Assembly: GCA_023101885.1 (NCBI GenBank) | Contig: JALPQD010000215.1 | Span: 620,001-684,000, forward strand | Direction of reading: 5' to 3' | Length of the DNA: 64,000 bases | Origin: Typhlomys cinereus | Taxonomy: Eukaryota > Chordata > Mammalia > Rodentia > Platacanthomyidae | In this document: one piece after another, positions 36,291 through 49,159 of the stretch | How the letters are laid out: each line of letters opens with the position of its first letter | How positions within the stretch are numbered: the first letter of the stretch is position 1 | Notes under the pieces: generated by a model | The model's database searches: none | What the model was told of the DNA's origin: nothing | The model's input: only the letters and a program-made list of their open reading frames with translations | Made by a program: the position numbers and the translations under genes

Positions 36291-37813
36291 TCAATACAGT
36301 CCAATGTTCCAGCAACGCGCTATAGATGCTGCAGTGCTCCTCTATCCTATTCTTTTCCTCTCATTTTGCTTAGAAAGGGCATCAAGCCCAAGAAGGCAAA
36401 GCAGCTTTCCTAGGGTGACTGCTGGTTGCTAGCAGACCCAGGGCTGAGGCTGCTCCTGTGACCTCAGTGCACGGCACTTCTCCTCATTTCAGGGAGGCTC
36501 AGAGTCAGCACAGAGCAGAAAACAGGCTAACTGCACCATTCCAAGAACTCGGACATCTAAGAGTTAAATACTCAGCTTCATGAAGGGCTGAAGTCACGGC
36601 AGGCTCCTTATGGGAGGAGGCCAGAGAGGCACTGAAATTCATTCTCCCGAGTGATTAGTTGGTTCCCAAATGGGTGGGAAAAGGAAGAGAGCAAGAATGG
36701 CACCTGATCCCCAAGGTAAACAGCCACAGTAGCACCTACTCAGGTTTCAACTAAATCTGTGAAATATCTCTGAACACTTGTGACCACAAGGCTGAGGGAA
36801 CAGAATACGGTCTGGATGACAGAATACACAAGGGCAGCACAAAACCAGTACCCAGCATCCCTGGTCTAGAAACAGAAAACTGACGCTGTGATCCTTCTCA
36901 GACGTCCTTATAGAGAAGGTCCAGCTGCTCACTTCTACTCTCTGGTTTTTCTTGGAAATATGACAGAACTACTCAATCACAAGACCACCTCTAATTTTTC
37001 TCCACCCTCTTTATGGAGCCTTTCCATTAAAAATAAAACAAAACAAAACTATCTGATTGCAAGACTCTAACCATGTTAGCACACATGTGTGGAGCAGAAG
37101 GAAGGGAGGTCTGGGAAGAGAGAAATCCAGTGCCTTGCCAAATCCATTGAGAGGTCTGCCCAAGTCATAAAGCCAGGTCAGGGCCACTTAACTAAATTAG
37201 TGGAGGCAATGCCCTTTGGCCCTGGCTAGAGTCTCTTCCCCAGGAAGAAGGCAGGAACCGTGGGTCTCCTCAGACTTTTATTACCTTCAATGATTCTTTT
37301 TCTTGCTCACAAGTTTCTATTCCATTTCAAAGCTTTTACACAAATTTTGCTTACTCTGTACTGAAAACAAGAGGCATTCAATCTGCCTTATAGACCACTG
37401 AGACCCCACATGCTAAGCATCGACTAGCTACTAAATGAACACTGCCTTGTCAGCCTCTGTTCTTACATAGGGCCATAACTAAATTCTAAACTGGCGATGA
37501 TGGAAAGTGAAGGAGGAGAAACACAAAAAAGCTTCCTTCTGTATAGCCAAAGTCTGGAGACCTTTTAAAACCAAGTCAGTGCTATAATCAACCTGCGCTT
37601 ACTTCAAGGTGGGCTCAAAACCAAGGTTGAGCCAAAACCTCTCATAGATCAACCTAATGAACCTCAAAGTACTGGATAGTCTCATCTCTCCAGAAGCGAA
37701 GACGATGAACAACTTAGGATCACTCTGGCCTCAAAGGGCAAACATTTTCGACACTGCCAAAAGCAAATGGTGGCAGAGTCTTCCACTGGGTGATACTGTT
37801 GGCTCAAGAGTCT

Positions 37814-38215
37814 TGTTGCAGTTAGCCTGTATGATTGCTGACAAGGTCATGACAAAACAGTTTAAGGGAACAAAGGTTTTATTCTCTTACAATAGTCTGG
37901 TTACAGTCTTAGTCCAGCTTTGCATGAGAACCTACACCGACACCAAGGTCGAGGGAACCACGTAATGGCTGAGAAGATAATCCTCACTTGCCAGACCAGT
38001 ATGTTTGGGCAAGTATACAAAAGGATGCCAACTTCCTCAGTCAACTTTCTGTATTTTATCCATCTGTCCAGGGCCTAATCCTACCCACTATGGGTTGGGC
38101 CTTCCCCATAAATCTCCTGCAGGGTTTGCTGTGGGCTTAACTATCAATTATCCATAAATGTGCCCAGAGCTGGAACCCTCAACCATCGGGTTGACACCTG
38201 TGTCTAACTATGACA
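37814..38215 (+). mobile_element. Solo LTR (MaLR-like, family A) with perfect 5-bp duplication
   Basis: It starts TGTTGCAGTTAGCCTGTATG and ends ...CTAACTATGACA. AGTCT flanks it (37809-37813, 38216-38220). The duplication differs from that of the copy at 35336, so the two inserted independently. Confidence 0.92.
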
Positions 38216-38364
38216 AGTCTCAAAGTCAAATTTAATCTAATCTATGCTGCTCATGTGTTGCTAATGCGTGTTCCTTTTATAGGCTACAGGAAATGTCAGT
38301 GACTCAAGTCCCTTTCAGAGACTGTTCAGCAAATGACTCTAGGAGGCTCAGCAAAGATATTCAG

Positions 38365-38612
38365 AGAACAGGCTCAGTGCTGGGCAGGTCTGGGTTGAAA
38401 TACCTGTTCCACCACTTTTGGACTCTATGACTTAAACCTCTCTAAAGCTCAATCCATTTGTCTGTAAAATACAGCTTCTACCGCTCATCTTACAGAGAGA
38501 GGTTGTTAAGATAATGAAGAGTTGAAAGCATGTGTATGTAGGTGTGTGTACTTTATGGTACTTGATGCACAGTAAGCACTCAATAAATAGCAGCTATTGC
38601 TATAGATTGTAA
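38365..38612 (+). repeat. MIR element, nearly full length
   Basis: GTCTGGGTTGAAATACCTGT, CATTTGTCTGTAAAATACAG, GAGAGGTTGTTAAGATAATG and AGTAAGCACTCAATAAATAG match the MIR order. Confidence 0.75.
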
Positions 38613-39279
38613 TCGAGGACTGAAAAACAAACTCTTATAAAGAATTAACACTGCCAGATGCTGACTGTCCTGCTAGCATTCCTGCATCACCCATCCTACC
38701 TTGGCCTGTGCTGAAATTCATGGGGCGGAGAGAGGCACAAGGAAAAGAATGCCACAAAGGGGACACCACAGAGGGTGCCAGTAGGAGCCACTTCCCAGCT
38801 TGAGTGCCCTTCTGTGAAGGGGCTACTTTGAAATGTGTACCAGTTAACAGACCAGCGGGGATACAGGAATAGAGGAGTGCACTGTTTTGGAGCTGCACGC
38901 ATGAAGAACGGAGGCGGAGGGAGAAGGCAGTAGGAATGTGCAGAGAGGGAGGAGGACTCGAACTGGTCACCATGATGAAATATTTTCAGGCTTCTTAGGC
39001 CAGGGCAGCAGCACATGTTTTAAGCAAATAGACACAAAGCTGTCAAGGAATTATAGTCATGCAACCAAAAATAAATAATACTCACTGCAAGGGGGGAGGC
39101 CAGAGGGACTGGATTCTGACAGCCAGTCCCTGTACTCACACTTTTGTGCACTCTTTTGCTCATCCCAACCTATAAAACTCAACACACACACCTAAAAGCC
39201 TGCAGTATTGGGGCAAAGCAGGATTAGGCCTCTACCTGGTCACAACAGCACATGTCCATCAGGAAATAGCACTGCTCTG

Positions 39280-39470
39280 GGGAAAAGTGCTTGGCTGACA
39301 CTAAGGGCCGAGTATAGAGATCCAGCTCTATCACTAGCTAAAGCTAAAGGAATGCCAGACTATGGCCTAGGGTTAAGTTCTCTGATTGTCCTATGACTCA
39401 GTTTCCCTATTTGCAAAGCCAGAATGATGAGACTGAATGTAGCTGTGAAATTTTATGATTTAGGATCTAA
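39280..39470 (+). repeat. MIR fragment
   Basis: GAGATCCAGCTCTATCACTAG and GACTCAGTTTCCCTATTTGC, with ATGATGAGACTGAATG, fit MIR. Confidence 0.55.
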
Positions 39471-40214
39471 GGGTCAAACCGAAGTTCCATACCCTGGATT
39501 CTGCTCTAGTGTCAGCAGACCTGCCAAGCTACCAAGACAAAGTAGATAATGCTCAATTCCCTAAACTAGATTGACAAGACAGACTCAGGAGAAAGCCAAC
39601 TACATCTCTGGATGGAGCACAAGCAGCAGGAAGCAACAGGACAAGAGTAAAGTCACAAGGCACCTAAAGGGTACACTACTACTTGCTAAAGATGCCTCCA
39701 AAAGCCTCGACTAAAAAGGACATACAGAAGCCTGAGTGCTTCCCTGCAGTTCTGACCAATGGCCAGGACCTGAAAGGTAGGAGTGATCTGCACTGGGCAA
39801 ATTGTATGGTCAAAAATTATCTCACAACTCCCTGTACTCAACAAACGGGCTCTTTACAGAGGATGCTCTGGAGACCTAGATTTACAGGAACTGAAGGGAA
39901 ATGCATCAAGATTGGATCAGGAGAGGATTCTCCAGTTCCACATGAAGTATTGTAAAGACAACAGTGCTGGCACACACACAAGATTTACACGATGAGCTCC
40001 CTGAATGCTGCACACGCGCAGGTCAGAAGAGCTGCCATGTTATCACAAATGACCTGTGAAGAGCCATGCCAGTCATTCTCCTATCTACATGTCAGTTACA
40101 ATTCTTCAAGGAAGCCTGATTTATTAGTTTTCTGCAGTTACTCACTCTCCCATTTTAAATCAGGAAAAAGTCTTATTTATTTCCTACTCCCTTCAACTTT
40201 TTCTTACTAGCACA

Positions 40215-40600
40215 AAAACATGTTTCACCAACAAAAATAAATTATAGTATACCCACACAAAAAAACATGATTTTGCAACAGAAAACTGGAGTACTTATAT
40301 AATGCACAACATGGATGAATTTCACAAACATTATGCTAGCTGAAAGGTTCACAGGGAGTCACATATTTTACTAGATTCATCTATATGAAAAGAAAAATCT
40401 ACCAAGGAGAAAGTAGACTAGTAGCTTCTCACAGCTTGGGGCACAGGGGGAACAGAAGGACAGGAACAGGTGACTAAGAGGGAGGAGGGTGAGGATGCAG
40501 TGATAAAATTATTATACAACTGATTCTGGAGTGCATACACAAAAAGCCACTAGAGCATACACCTTAAATGAATAGATTTTTTTTTAAATCCTAAGGAAAT
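40215..40600 (+). mobile_element. Ancient L1M 3' region
   Basis: AACATGGATGAATTTCACAAAC, ATTATGCTAGCTGAAAGG, TAGCTTCTCACAGCTTGGGG and ACACCTTAAATGAATAG follow old mammalian L1M 3' sequence in sense orientation. Confidence 0.8.
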
Positions 40601-41520
40601 TACATTGCTCTTTACAAGGAAGATGGATGAGGGAGACCTGATTGTTCCAGTCATCCCTACTTCCAAATGCCTGTCCTCGTGCACATCACTTTGCCAGATC
40701 ATCTGTGCCCCTCTTCAAGATTCAGTTTAGGATTCTATCTTCCCCAAGACAACAAGTAGGCTCATGATTTGGGTCTTAAAACCACAAAGTTCAATCTTGA
40801 CTTTAGTGTTACTTCTTGACATGACTATTTTCCTTTTGTGCAACATAGTAAAATCACTGAGAGCAAGTGAAAAATCACAAGCTTGTGCAAAGGACTAAAT
40901 ACCAGCACAAACGCACACATTTGGGAGTTTAAGTCTGGGATTCAATCAAAGTATTTAGTCATTTACTGGAAGCCTCACTATCACTTTTCACTTTCATAAA
41001 TTGCAGGAAATACTACTTAATGTACCTAATCACGTGGCTATCAATTAAACGAAAAAAATCTATGTGAATAATTAATACGATGCCTTAGGCGTTTAGTAAA
41101 TAATAAAGCTATTTATAGAAGCTACAAATCCAATTTTTCAAACTTGACACTAACCGGGACATGCAAAAACAAAATACTGTAATTCCAGAATGGGTGAAAA
41201 TGTCTAAGAATATGAATACAGATCAAACGAAATGCAACTGACACTGAGAATCCATTACAGGTTGTTCTGTGCCTGCCTAGGAAATTCATTCAACGTGGAA
41301 GGAAGGGCAAGTTCTAGTGTGCCACAGAGCACTTGCTTTGTTTTGAGTGCCCTCTGTTGACAAAATTCAACATAGCTTCTTCTCCTTTGTCCCCTTTCTT
41401 ATCCAGTAAAGTGCAATTTCCTCAGGGTATAACTCAGGCTGCAGGAAGGTTTCCACTTAGGAAACTGTCTTTAGCCTACAAGAGGCAGAACAGATCTTTC
41501 TTTCCTGAAGCTTTCCCAGG

Positions 41521-41564
41521 CCCCATTTCTGATGAGATTCAGCCCCACTTCTGATGAGATTCAG
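41521..41564. repeat. Tandem duplication, 2 x 22 bp
   Basis: The unit CCCCAYTTCTGATGAG plus ATTCAG is present twice with one difference. Confidence 0.9.
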
Positions 41565-41874
41565 CATGTTTGGAGTAACGTGACGTGGCCATGGACCCTA
41601 GGACCCCTTTCTGTATTGGGACACTTAACTTATCTCTAAACAGGTTTAGTAGTGCAGAACAAATTCACTGAACTGGCGTATGGGCGTTTTCCACATGTGG
41701 ACAGTGCAAGCACCTACTGCAGCAAGAAGCGCTGCCAGTGCACCCTGCAACATCAGCTGGGAAAGTCCAGTGACGGCACTGTTAATTAGCATCGTGTTAA
41801 AAGCCCTTCTCCATCTGCAAAAGAATGAAAGCGTTTTATATACTGGAAAAAAACTTCATGATTAACTTCTCCAA

Positions 41875-41955
41875 CCTCCCAGTTTACATAGAAGACTGAG
41901 GGGTCCAAAGAGGCAATGACAAATATGAGGCCACAACAGCAGCAGCAAAGCTGAC
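41875..41955 (-). repeat. MIR-like fragment
   Basis: Reversed MIR-like words: CCCAGTTTACATAGAAGACT, GAGGGGTCCAAAGAGGCAAT. Confidence 0.4.
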
Positions 41956-41990
41956 TCTTCAATACTTAGAAAACTTTTCATCTAGCAATT

Positions 41991-44422
41991 TGTCATGGTT
42001 TGGAATGTGTCCCCAATGGGCTTATGTGTTTGGTAAGGTCATGGCACCTTTAGGAGGTGGAGCCTTCCTGGAGGAAGGCAGTGAAGTGGGGGGAGGGGGG
42101 TCCTTGAGGTGATTAGTCCTCCCCTATTTCTGAAAAAGGCCTGTTCTTACAGTGGCAGTCTTGCAGCTCTCAGCATCCAAGATGTCTTGCAATGACCTAG
42201 GCCGACTCCAGCTTCAGCCACCAGCCATGCCTTTTCTGCCATGAAGGACTGTATCTCCCTCTGGAACTGTAAGCTGAATAAATCTCCTTTTCTCCCATTA
42301 ATTTGCTTGACTTTGGGTGTATCATCTGGTACCACAATATGAATTGCTTTGAAGTTGAGAGGAATTTGTGAAATGGTTGTCTGTGAAGCTGAGAGAAGAT
42401 GATACCCAGCAGATGGTAATCTTGATGTAATTAGTATGCCTTTGGAACTGTTTGTTAGAAAAAGTACAGAGAACTTTGGAACTTTGTGCTAGAAAGCCTT
42501 TGCGTCCTGGAGACCAGACCAAAAGGGCCAAAAAGGCCATTCGTGTGAGAGCTTGGAAGAGAGCAACACAAACAGTGGAAGTCCAGCTTATGATGGTCTA
42601 GAGGGAAACAGAGACTGTGTTGGGAACTTGACAAGGGGCAAATGATGCAATGTGTTGGCAGAGAATTTGATTAAGTTTTGCCCTTGACCTGAATGCCTGC
42701 CTAAAGTTAAATTTGAGTGCTTGGCGGAGGAATTTTCAAGGCAATATATCCCTGACAGTGTGGCATGGCTACTTAGTGCTCTCGCTCAGAGTTACAAAAA
42801 AGAGCAAAGAACCAGGCAGAAAGTAGTAAAAACTGTGAAGTTTGAAGAAAAACTTGAGGGCAAGTCTCCAGAGAATGCAGATAGCAAAATGGTGGCTGTT
42901 AAACAGATTAACTCCATTAGTGAACCAATGTCTGCTGGAGGGATAATGGAAGAGTCTCTACCCTAAGGGCAAGATCCTCAGAGATGGCTCCCACTCATAA
43001 GAATGCAAATTGTGGGCTGGAGAGGTGGCTCAGGGATTAAGCCTCTGCCTTGCAGGTAGAAGGTCCTGAGTTCGGATCCTAGACCCCACGTATCGGGCGG
43101 AAGCAGGGGCGGCCTGCGTTTCCGGTCCTGGTAGGGCGGAGTCTGTGAATCCCAGGGCGGAGTAAAAACAAGGAGGCGGTCCATGGCGGTTCCCGAATTC
43201 GTCCCTGGTTCTACACACACATACACACATACGCGCGCACACACACGCACATACCGGCGCACAATTGAATAAATAATAAAAAAAATTTTAAAAAAAAAGA
43301 ATGCAAATTGTTTTGGAAAGAATGAGCTAAAGGGTGGAGCTCTAAAGGAAAGCTCTGTTTCTCCTCCAAAGCAAAGGCCCAAAAGAAATTTTGCCTAAAG
43401 TCAGCACAGAGAAGCTGAACCAGCTATCCAAAGGGTCAGTCTCCAAGCTAACGCTGTAAAAAACTTGGCAAAGTCGTCCACATGATTCTGGTTTTAGAGG
43501 ACTCAAAGAGGCAGAGAGAGGAGGTCATGGAACCCTCCCCCAAGGTTTCAGAGAATGGTGGAAGCTAGGCAACATGTGGCAGAAAGCCTGCGGTTTAGAG
43601 GCCCAAGAAGGGCAGTTTGTGCTATGGAGTTAAAGCCTGGCTTGCCGTTGAGAAGTCGATGTTATAGATGTCAGAGCCAATGTGGAACATCTGTCGAGAA
43701 GAGCTGTATACCATGGGAGGAACCAGCCCAAGAGAGTGATGTGTTTTATGGGCAGCTATGGTTGGAGTGACGGAACCGAAGCCCTTTAGAACTAAGATGA
43801 TTTCAACAAGAGATGCATCTGTTGGACATGGAACTGCAGGATCTAGAGTTTACCCTGCCAGTTTTCAGTCTTCTTATACACTAATCTTTTTTGGATACAT
43901 CCCCATTCCTCCCTTTTGGGATGGGAATGTTTAGTCTATGTATGTTGGAAGAATGTAACTTGTCTTGATTTTACAGGAGGTTTTGGGCTTTGAGACTGCT
44001 CTGGGACCTCTGATGTAGTCTGTGCTGAGACTTTCAAAATTGGATTTCGTTTAGTAATGAGATGGCAATGAGCCTATAGAGCCAAGGATGGAGTGCCATG
44101 GTATGAAATGTGTCCCCCACAGTCTCATCTGTTTGGGAAGGTTATGAAACCTTTACGGGGTGGAGCCTTGCTGAAGGAAGGCAGTGGGCAGGGATTGGGC
44201 CTTGAGGTAGATTAGTCCTATCCTACTTACGGGAGAGGTCTGCTCTTGCAGTTTAGCAGCTCTCAGCCTCACAGATGGATGTGACTCAGCCTGCCTCCTG
44301 CTTCTGCAATGAAAGACTGTATCTCCCCTCTGGAACATAGGCTGAATAAACCTTCCTCTCTCCCATTAAGCTGCTAGACTTTGGGTGTTTTCTTACAGCA
44401 ACAGGTAAGAGTAAGTGACACA
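41991..44422 (+). mobile_element. Complete MaLR-type element (LTR - internal - LTR)
   Basis: The 5' LTR (41991-about 42336) and 3' LTR (44094-44422) are colinear: both start TG-CATGGT-TG-AATGTGTCC and carry AATAAA near the 3' end. CAATT flanks the whole element (41986-41990, 44423-44427). The internal region of about 1.76 kb follows MaLR internal sequence, such as the block around 43877-43930 with the TTTTGGGATGGG segment, and has no intact ORF. The longest internal frame (42721-42966) is an 81-codon remnant. The 3' LTR is preceded by a short purine run (AAGGATGGAG). A young SINE is inserted at 43014-43296. MaLR elements are non-autonomous relatives of ERVL that lack pol and env, and this copy is old and non-coding. 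Confidence 0.88.
43014..43296 (+). mobile_element. Young B2-superfamily SINE inside the MaLR element
   Basis: The head GGGCTGGAGAGGTGGCTCAG is followed by the GC-rich body (with a small deletion after CCACGTAT), a CA/CG tract and an A-rich tail. A 15-bp duplication, AAGAATGCAAATTGT, flanks it (42999-43013, 43297-43311). Confidence 0.93.
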
Positions 44423-44724
44423 CAATTCATGCAGCAAAACATCTTAACCACTTTTATAGGTAGGAAATGAAACAAATGAACTTGTAGCAATTAACAGGGA
44501 GGGAAGAATTCTATTTTTTTCTATAGTCAAAATTAAGCCTATCCTAACACCACTATTTCCTTCTATAAAATAAATTTTAAAGTTATTTTCTACAAAGTAA
44601 AAAATCGCACAGACTATCAATGAAAAATGTCTCAATCATAGTAAACTATGGCTTATGAATCAAAGTCAGCCTGCCATTTGCTGCTGTTCAAGCCACATAA
44701 CAGCCCATAAGCTAAGATGGCTTT

Positions 44725-44880
44725 TATAGTGTGTGTGTGTTAGCTCTCACCTTCCACCTGTTCAGACAGTGTCTCTGTTGTATCATACTCCAGGCTAGCT
44801 GCACTATAAGCTTCCAGCTTGTTCTCTTGTCTCCCACCTTGCTATAGGAATGCTGGGATTAGAAAGACATGTCATCATAT
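44725..44880 (-). mobile_element. Partial B4-type SINE
   Basis: Reversed blocks CAGACAGTGTCTCTGTTG, CCAGGCTAGCTGCACTATAA and GGAATGCTGGGATTAGAAAG fit B4/B1-type sequence. Confidence 0.55.
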
Positions 44881-44945
44881 GACTTTTATTATGCAAAACT
44901 GAAACTCAGACTGTTAGACTTGCATAGTATTTTAGTTTTATATTT

Positions 44946-45260
44946 CACTAGTATAAGAAACTGTGGTCATAGCCTGACCATACCTGACCTAAACAAATTA
45001 GGCAGAAAAAGGGATTTATTCATGCACACAATTCCAAGGTACAGTTAATCATGCAGGTAAGTTATGCCAGAATCAGGAGTTGAGGGAACAGATCACATCA
45101 CACATACAGCAAGAAGACAATGGGGAAGGACTACACATATCAATCTGCTGTCAGCTTTACAGAATTTCAACTAGCTCTATCTCTATCCACCTGTCCAGGG
45201 AACACCTATAGCTGGATCATCCTATATCATTTATACAGTTATTTTAACAGATGAAAAGAA
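44946..45260 (+). mobile_element. Possible old LTR fragment
   Basis: The block order (GGGATTTATTCATGCACAC, ACAGTTAATCATGCAGG, CTATCCACCTGTCCAGGGAA) vaguely follows family A LTRs. Diverged and without clear ends. Confidence 0.4.
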
Positions 45261-46344
45261 AAATAAAAGCAATGTATTTCACAACAGATGAAATTTCAGG
45301 ACCACAAAGAAAGTTGTATTAGAACACACACCACAGTGACACCTTCATGCCAGTATCAGAAATAAGTAGCTACAACAGAGAGCATGGCCCAAAAGCCTAC
45401 TATATCTGCTTCCATACTTGACAATAAGGTTTCCATCCTTGCTCTAAAATACTGACAAATGTGCAGAAGTTATGGCTTCCAATTGCATAGGACACAACCA
45501 TTCAGCACAAGCCCCTCAGGCAAGCAGCTTATCTGGATGATCTCGCTTTTCAGAGATCGTGGGCACAGAGTTAAGGTTGGGCTTGAATTTTAGTTTAGCA
45601 TTCTATTTTACAAATGAGAAACCACACTTCAAGAGAAGTTCAACATTCAGCCCAAACAAGGTCATGGATCTCTCTGACACCCCAGCGCAGTGATAATTTC
45701 TCCAACTGTCTTCAATTGTTTAAAGCCAGCTGAGGAGCCCCCCAGGCAAAGAAATCAAGGGGATTGACTGGGCTTTCTGTTTTCTACTAGGACTCTGCCA
45801 CCACTTACCTATTTCCACAGATTGTGCTCATGTGGTTTTCTGTGTTGTGCAGCTCTGAAATGACTCAAGGAATTTTGTCGCCATTCACTTCTAGAGTGTG
45901 ACATTCAGATCCACCCCTCAGCAATGGTTACCTCAAACTTCCTGAAAACTCCCATAGTGAGCTATTGATCTCAAACCTAGATTTTATGACATGCCCAAAC
46001 AAGAGTTTGACGGATGCTGACTACTTAGGCTGTGGCAGGGCTGCACTCTTTCTGTCTTCCAAGAGTTAAGGCTGACACAGGAGACATCATGTTTCCTTGG
46101 AGTCATGAAGCCTCACCCGGCCACATACAACACAATCTGCTAGCATCTCTCTTCTAGTATTCAGGTCTCACGTATTGTCACATGTCTGAAATGGAGTGGC
46201 AGGTAAACTGGCTTTCACCTTAACCTGCCATGTATAACTGTCCACTGTCACAGCACGTATATCCACATCACTGTAACCCATCTTTAAGCACCATGAACCT
46301 CTGGGAAAAGGGGAATTTCTTTGTTCAGCACATTTACATTTAAA

Positions 46345-46680
46345 ATCTGATTCAGGCTAGAAAGATGGCTCAGTGTGAGCATAAGGACCAAGAGTTCAGA
46401 TCTCCAGATACTATGTAAACACCAGAAGTAACAGTAAAAGTGTCTATAACTCCTACTCTACAACAGGAAATGAGAGGGAGAGATTCCAAGAATCTCCAGA
46501 AATTTGGAGGTCAGCCAGTCTGACTTTACCACTGGCTTTACACAGTGGTAAAATCTCAAACAATGTGGAAATCTGAAAAACCACCATCACCACCTCTACC
46601 TCCACACACATGCCTACATTTATACATACTCACATCGCACACATACACACTTGAGATTAAGGGCTACAGAACCCTCTACA
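46345..46680 (+). mobile_element. B4-type SINE
   Basis: The head AGGCTAGAAAGATGGCTCAG, B box AAGAGTTCAGATCTCC, ACACCAGAAGTAACAG and a CA-rich end. It is closely related to 26450-26810. Confidence 0.65.
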
Positions 46681-47224
46681 TAATGTCTTACTCACTGAGT
46701 CTCATTTCTTTTCCTGTACATAGGATCATACAAGTTCTACATACTCTATCTCTCTTCACTGTATCACTTCCATAAACGTGTCCTAAAGCAATAACATGAC
46801 AGAATTAAGGAGCTCTTAGGAGACTTTCTGTTGCATGTGATTCCAGGTAGCCTGTGAGAGCAATGGCTGCAAGGAGCACTAAAGGAACAATGGATGATCC
46901 TAATAGTAGGAGACACACAGGAGAAGCTCTACTAATTCAATAAAGTTATTTAGTGAGTGTTTTAGGAGCCTTCCAGGACTCCATAAAATGACAGATTTAC
47001 ATTTAATATCCACTTGACCAAACTCATTAAACTTGTAAGAGGCACTCTCTCACTGAAGATCAGATACCTAGCTTCTTAAGCATTAATTTTTCATAAAGCT
47101 CTGGCAAGGCAGAAGCAATAAAAGCCTGGCAGAAGTCTGATCAAAGTTGGTTTTCTCTAGCCTTTAGCCCACAGGAAAAAATTTCAATGAAGTAGCCACA
47201 GTACTTTAAGGATGAACAAGAGGC

Positions 47225-47283
47225 CAAGAGGCACAAGGATCGGTACCTTGAGGTCAGCTTGGGGTACAAAACTGTCTCAAAAA
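47225..47283 (+). mobile_element. Partial B1-like SINE
   Basis: CACAAGGATCGGTACCTTGA and GGTCAGCTTGGGGTACAAAA fit the second half of B1. It is cut by the young SINE that follows. Confidence 0.45.
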
Positions 47284-47290
47284 GCAAAGG

Positions 47291-47576
47291 TGGGGGCTGG
47301 AGAGGTGGCTCAGGGGTTAAGCCTCTGTCTTGCAGGCAGAAGGTCCTGAGTTCGGATCCTAGACCCCAAGTATAGATGCCGGGCGGAAGCGGGGGGGGGG
47401 GGGGGAGCTGCGTTTCTGGTCCTAGTAGGGCGGAGCCTGTGAATCCCGGGGCAGAGTAAACAAGGAGGTGGTGGAGGCCGTCCATGGTGGTTCCCAAATT
47501 CGCCCATGGTTCTATACACACACACACACACACATATGCACAATTGAATAAAAAATAAATAAAAATAAATTTTAAG
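47291..47576 (+). mobile_element. Young B2-superfamily SINE with poly-G run
   Basis: A full-length copy with a G run of about 15 at 47392-47406 in place of the usual GCGGGGGCGGCC. The 12-bp duplication AAAAAGCAAAGG flanks it (47279-47290, 47577-47588). Confidence 0.92.
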
Positions 47577-47588
47577 AAAAAGCAAAGG

Positions 47589-47850
47589 GACCTGAATTCA
47601 GATCTCCAGATTCCACACAAAAAAGCTAAGCAGGGATGGCAACCCACCTGTACTTCTGGTCCTAAGAGGAGGAGCCTGAGAATCCCTACAGCAAGCTGGC
47701 TAACCAGACTAGCTCTAGTAGTAGTGGGTTTAATTAGAGACAGATTCACAACAACAAGGTGGAAGGGTGATCCAGGATGATTCCTGATATCACCATGTCT
47801 CCACAGGCACACACTCAAGTGCACTCATGTACATATACCTGCATACACAT
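47589..47850 (+). mobile_element. B4-type/older B2-type SINE
   Basis: A B-box-like CTGAATTCAGATCTCC, then CTGTACTTCTGGTCC, GCTGGCTAACCAGACTAGC and GATCCAGGATGATTCCTGAT. The tRNA-like head is replaced by the young SINE insertion. Confidence 0.6.
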
Positions 47851-49159
47851 ACACCCACCTACATGTAAACACATGTACAACACACGTGTGCATACATACA
47901 CACACACGCGCGCACACACACACACAAAGAAAAAGAATAAAATGTATTCCTTTCAACTACCTTACTCTCTCAGATGACACGTCATATGTTTTGCTCACAG
48001 TCCTGGCAATATTTCAACATTCACTTAATCTGAACCTTAGATAGAGCTGTTAGATAAATTCATTCAAAGGCATCAGGAAGAATTTCACAAGAGAAAGGAA
48101 GTTGGATCTTGAAGGACACCTGAGATTCTAGAAAAAAGAGAAACATGTCAAGAGAAGGCAATAGGAAGAAATGTCCCAAGGACGCAAATAGACATACAGA
48201 GTGCAAGAAACACATGAGTAAAGTAGCAATGAGAAACTAGGACCAAACTATACAGAGTTTGGATTGAAATCTGTTCAAGTAGTAAAGGTCTAAAAAATAG
48301 CAGTCCTTTTCTGATGGTGCAAAACCAGTATGAGGGAATCAGCACAATCAGATTTCCTTTCCTTTAAATAGAGTCTTTTCTTAGAGATTAGACATGACTC
48401 ATTCCTGAGCTACGAATTCAAATTTAGAGAATTTACCTCATACAGCAAACAACTACACATCAAGTGAAAAAGGAGAAAATTTACTTGATCAGAATAATGA
48501 GAACTAATTATTTCTTTGTAAAGCCTCCCTAATACCTCTGTACTATAAAGCAAATGAGAAAAAATGATTTACCACCCTTAGAACATGCAAGCAAATTCAC
48601 TTGTGCTATCAATTAAAAAAAAATTGAAACTCCAAAAAAGAAGAAAAACTTGTCCAAAGTCATCCAACTTACAACAACAAAACTGACTGAAAGTTAGGTC
48701 AGGTGTGCAAGCATGCCATCTGTGTGTCAGAAGAATTTCTACAGCCAGTTTACAGCATCACCGTGAACAACCTGGCTGGCTCTTTGCAGTGCTACATTCT
48801 TTAGGACAGAATTTGGAAAGAGGCAGAACTTCTCTTTACTACAGGGAGTGTTTTCTTGCTCAAACTTGCCTGCCACTGAGAATATGGAAAAGGCTGTCAG
48901 TTAAGCAAAAAGCCCCATATGCACCTGCCAATCTCCTTGAAACAATCACCCAACTCTACACTGAAAAAGATATATGGCTGTTTTCATAGTCTCTTTCATT
49001 AAATAGCAAGTAAGAATGAAAACTTTTCTTTTAAGCTGGAGGAAAGGAAAAGACCTGTCCTCTATGATGTCATAAGAAAAAACTGTGTATCATATATCTA
49101 AGAACTTAGATTCCAAATACATAAACATTTTTTATAATTCAGTAAGACAAACTAGAAGT

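Noticed and set aside
42721..42966. 81-codon frame in the MaLR internal region as a functional gag-like gene
   Set aside because: It is a short remnant of an element class that lacks intact coding capacity, with stops on both sides.
47141..47824. 227-codon minus-strand ORF
   Set aside because: It spans the young SINE at 47291 and a B4-type SINE, so it is repeat-derived.
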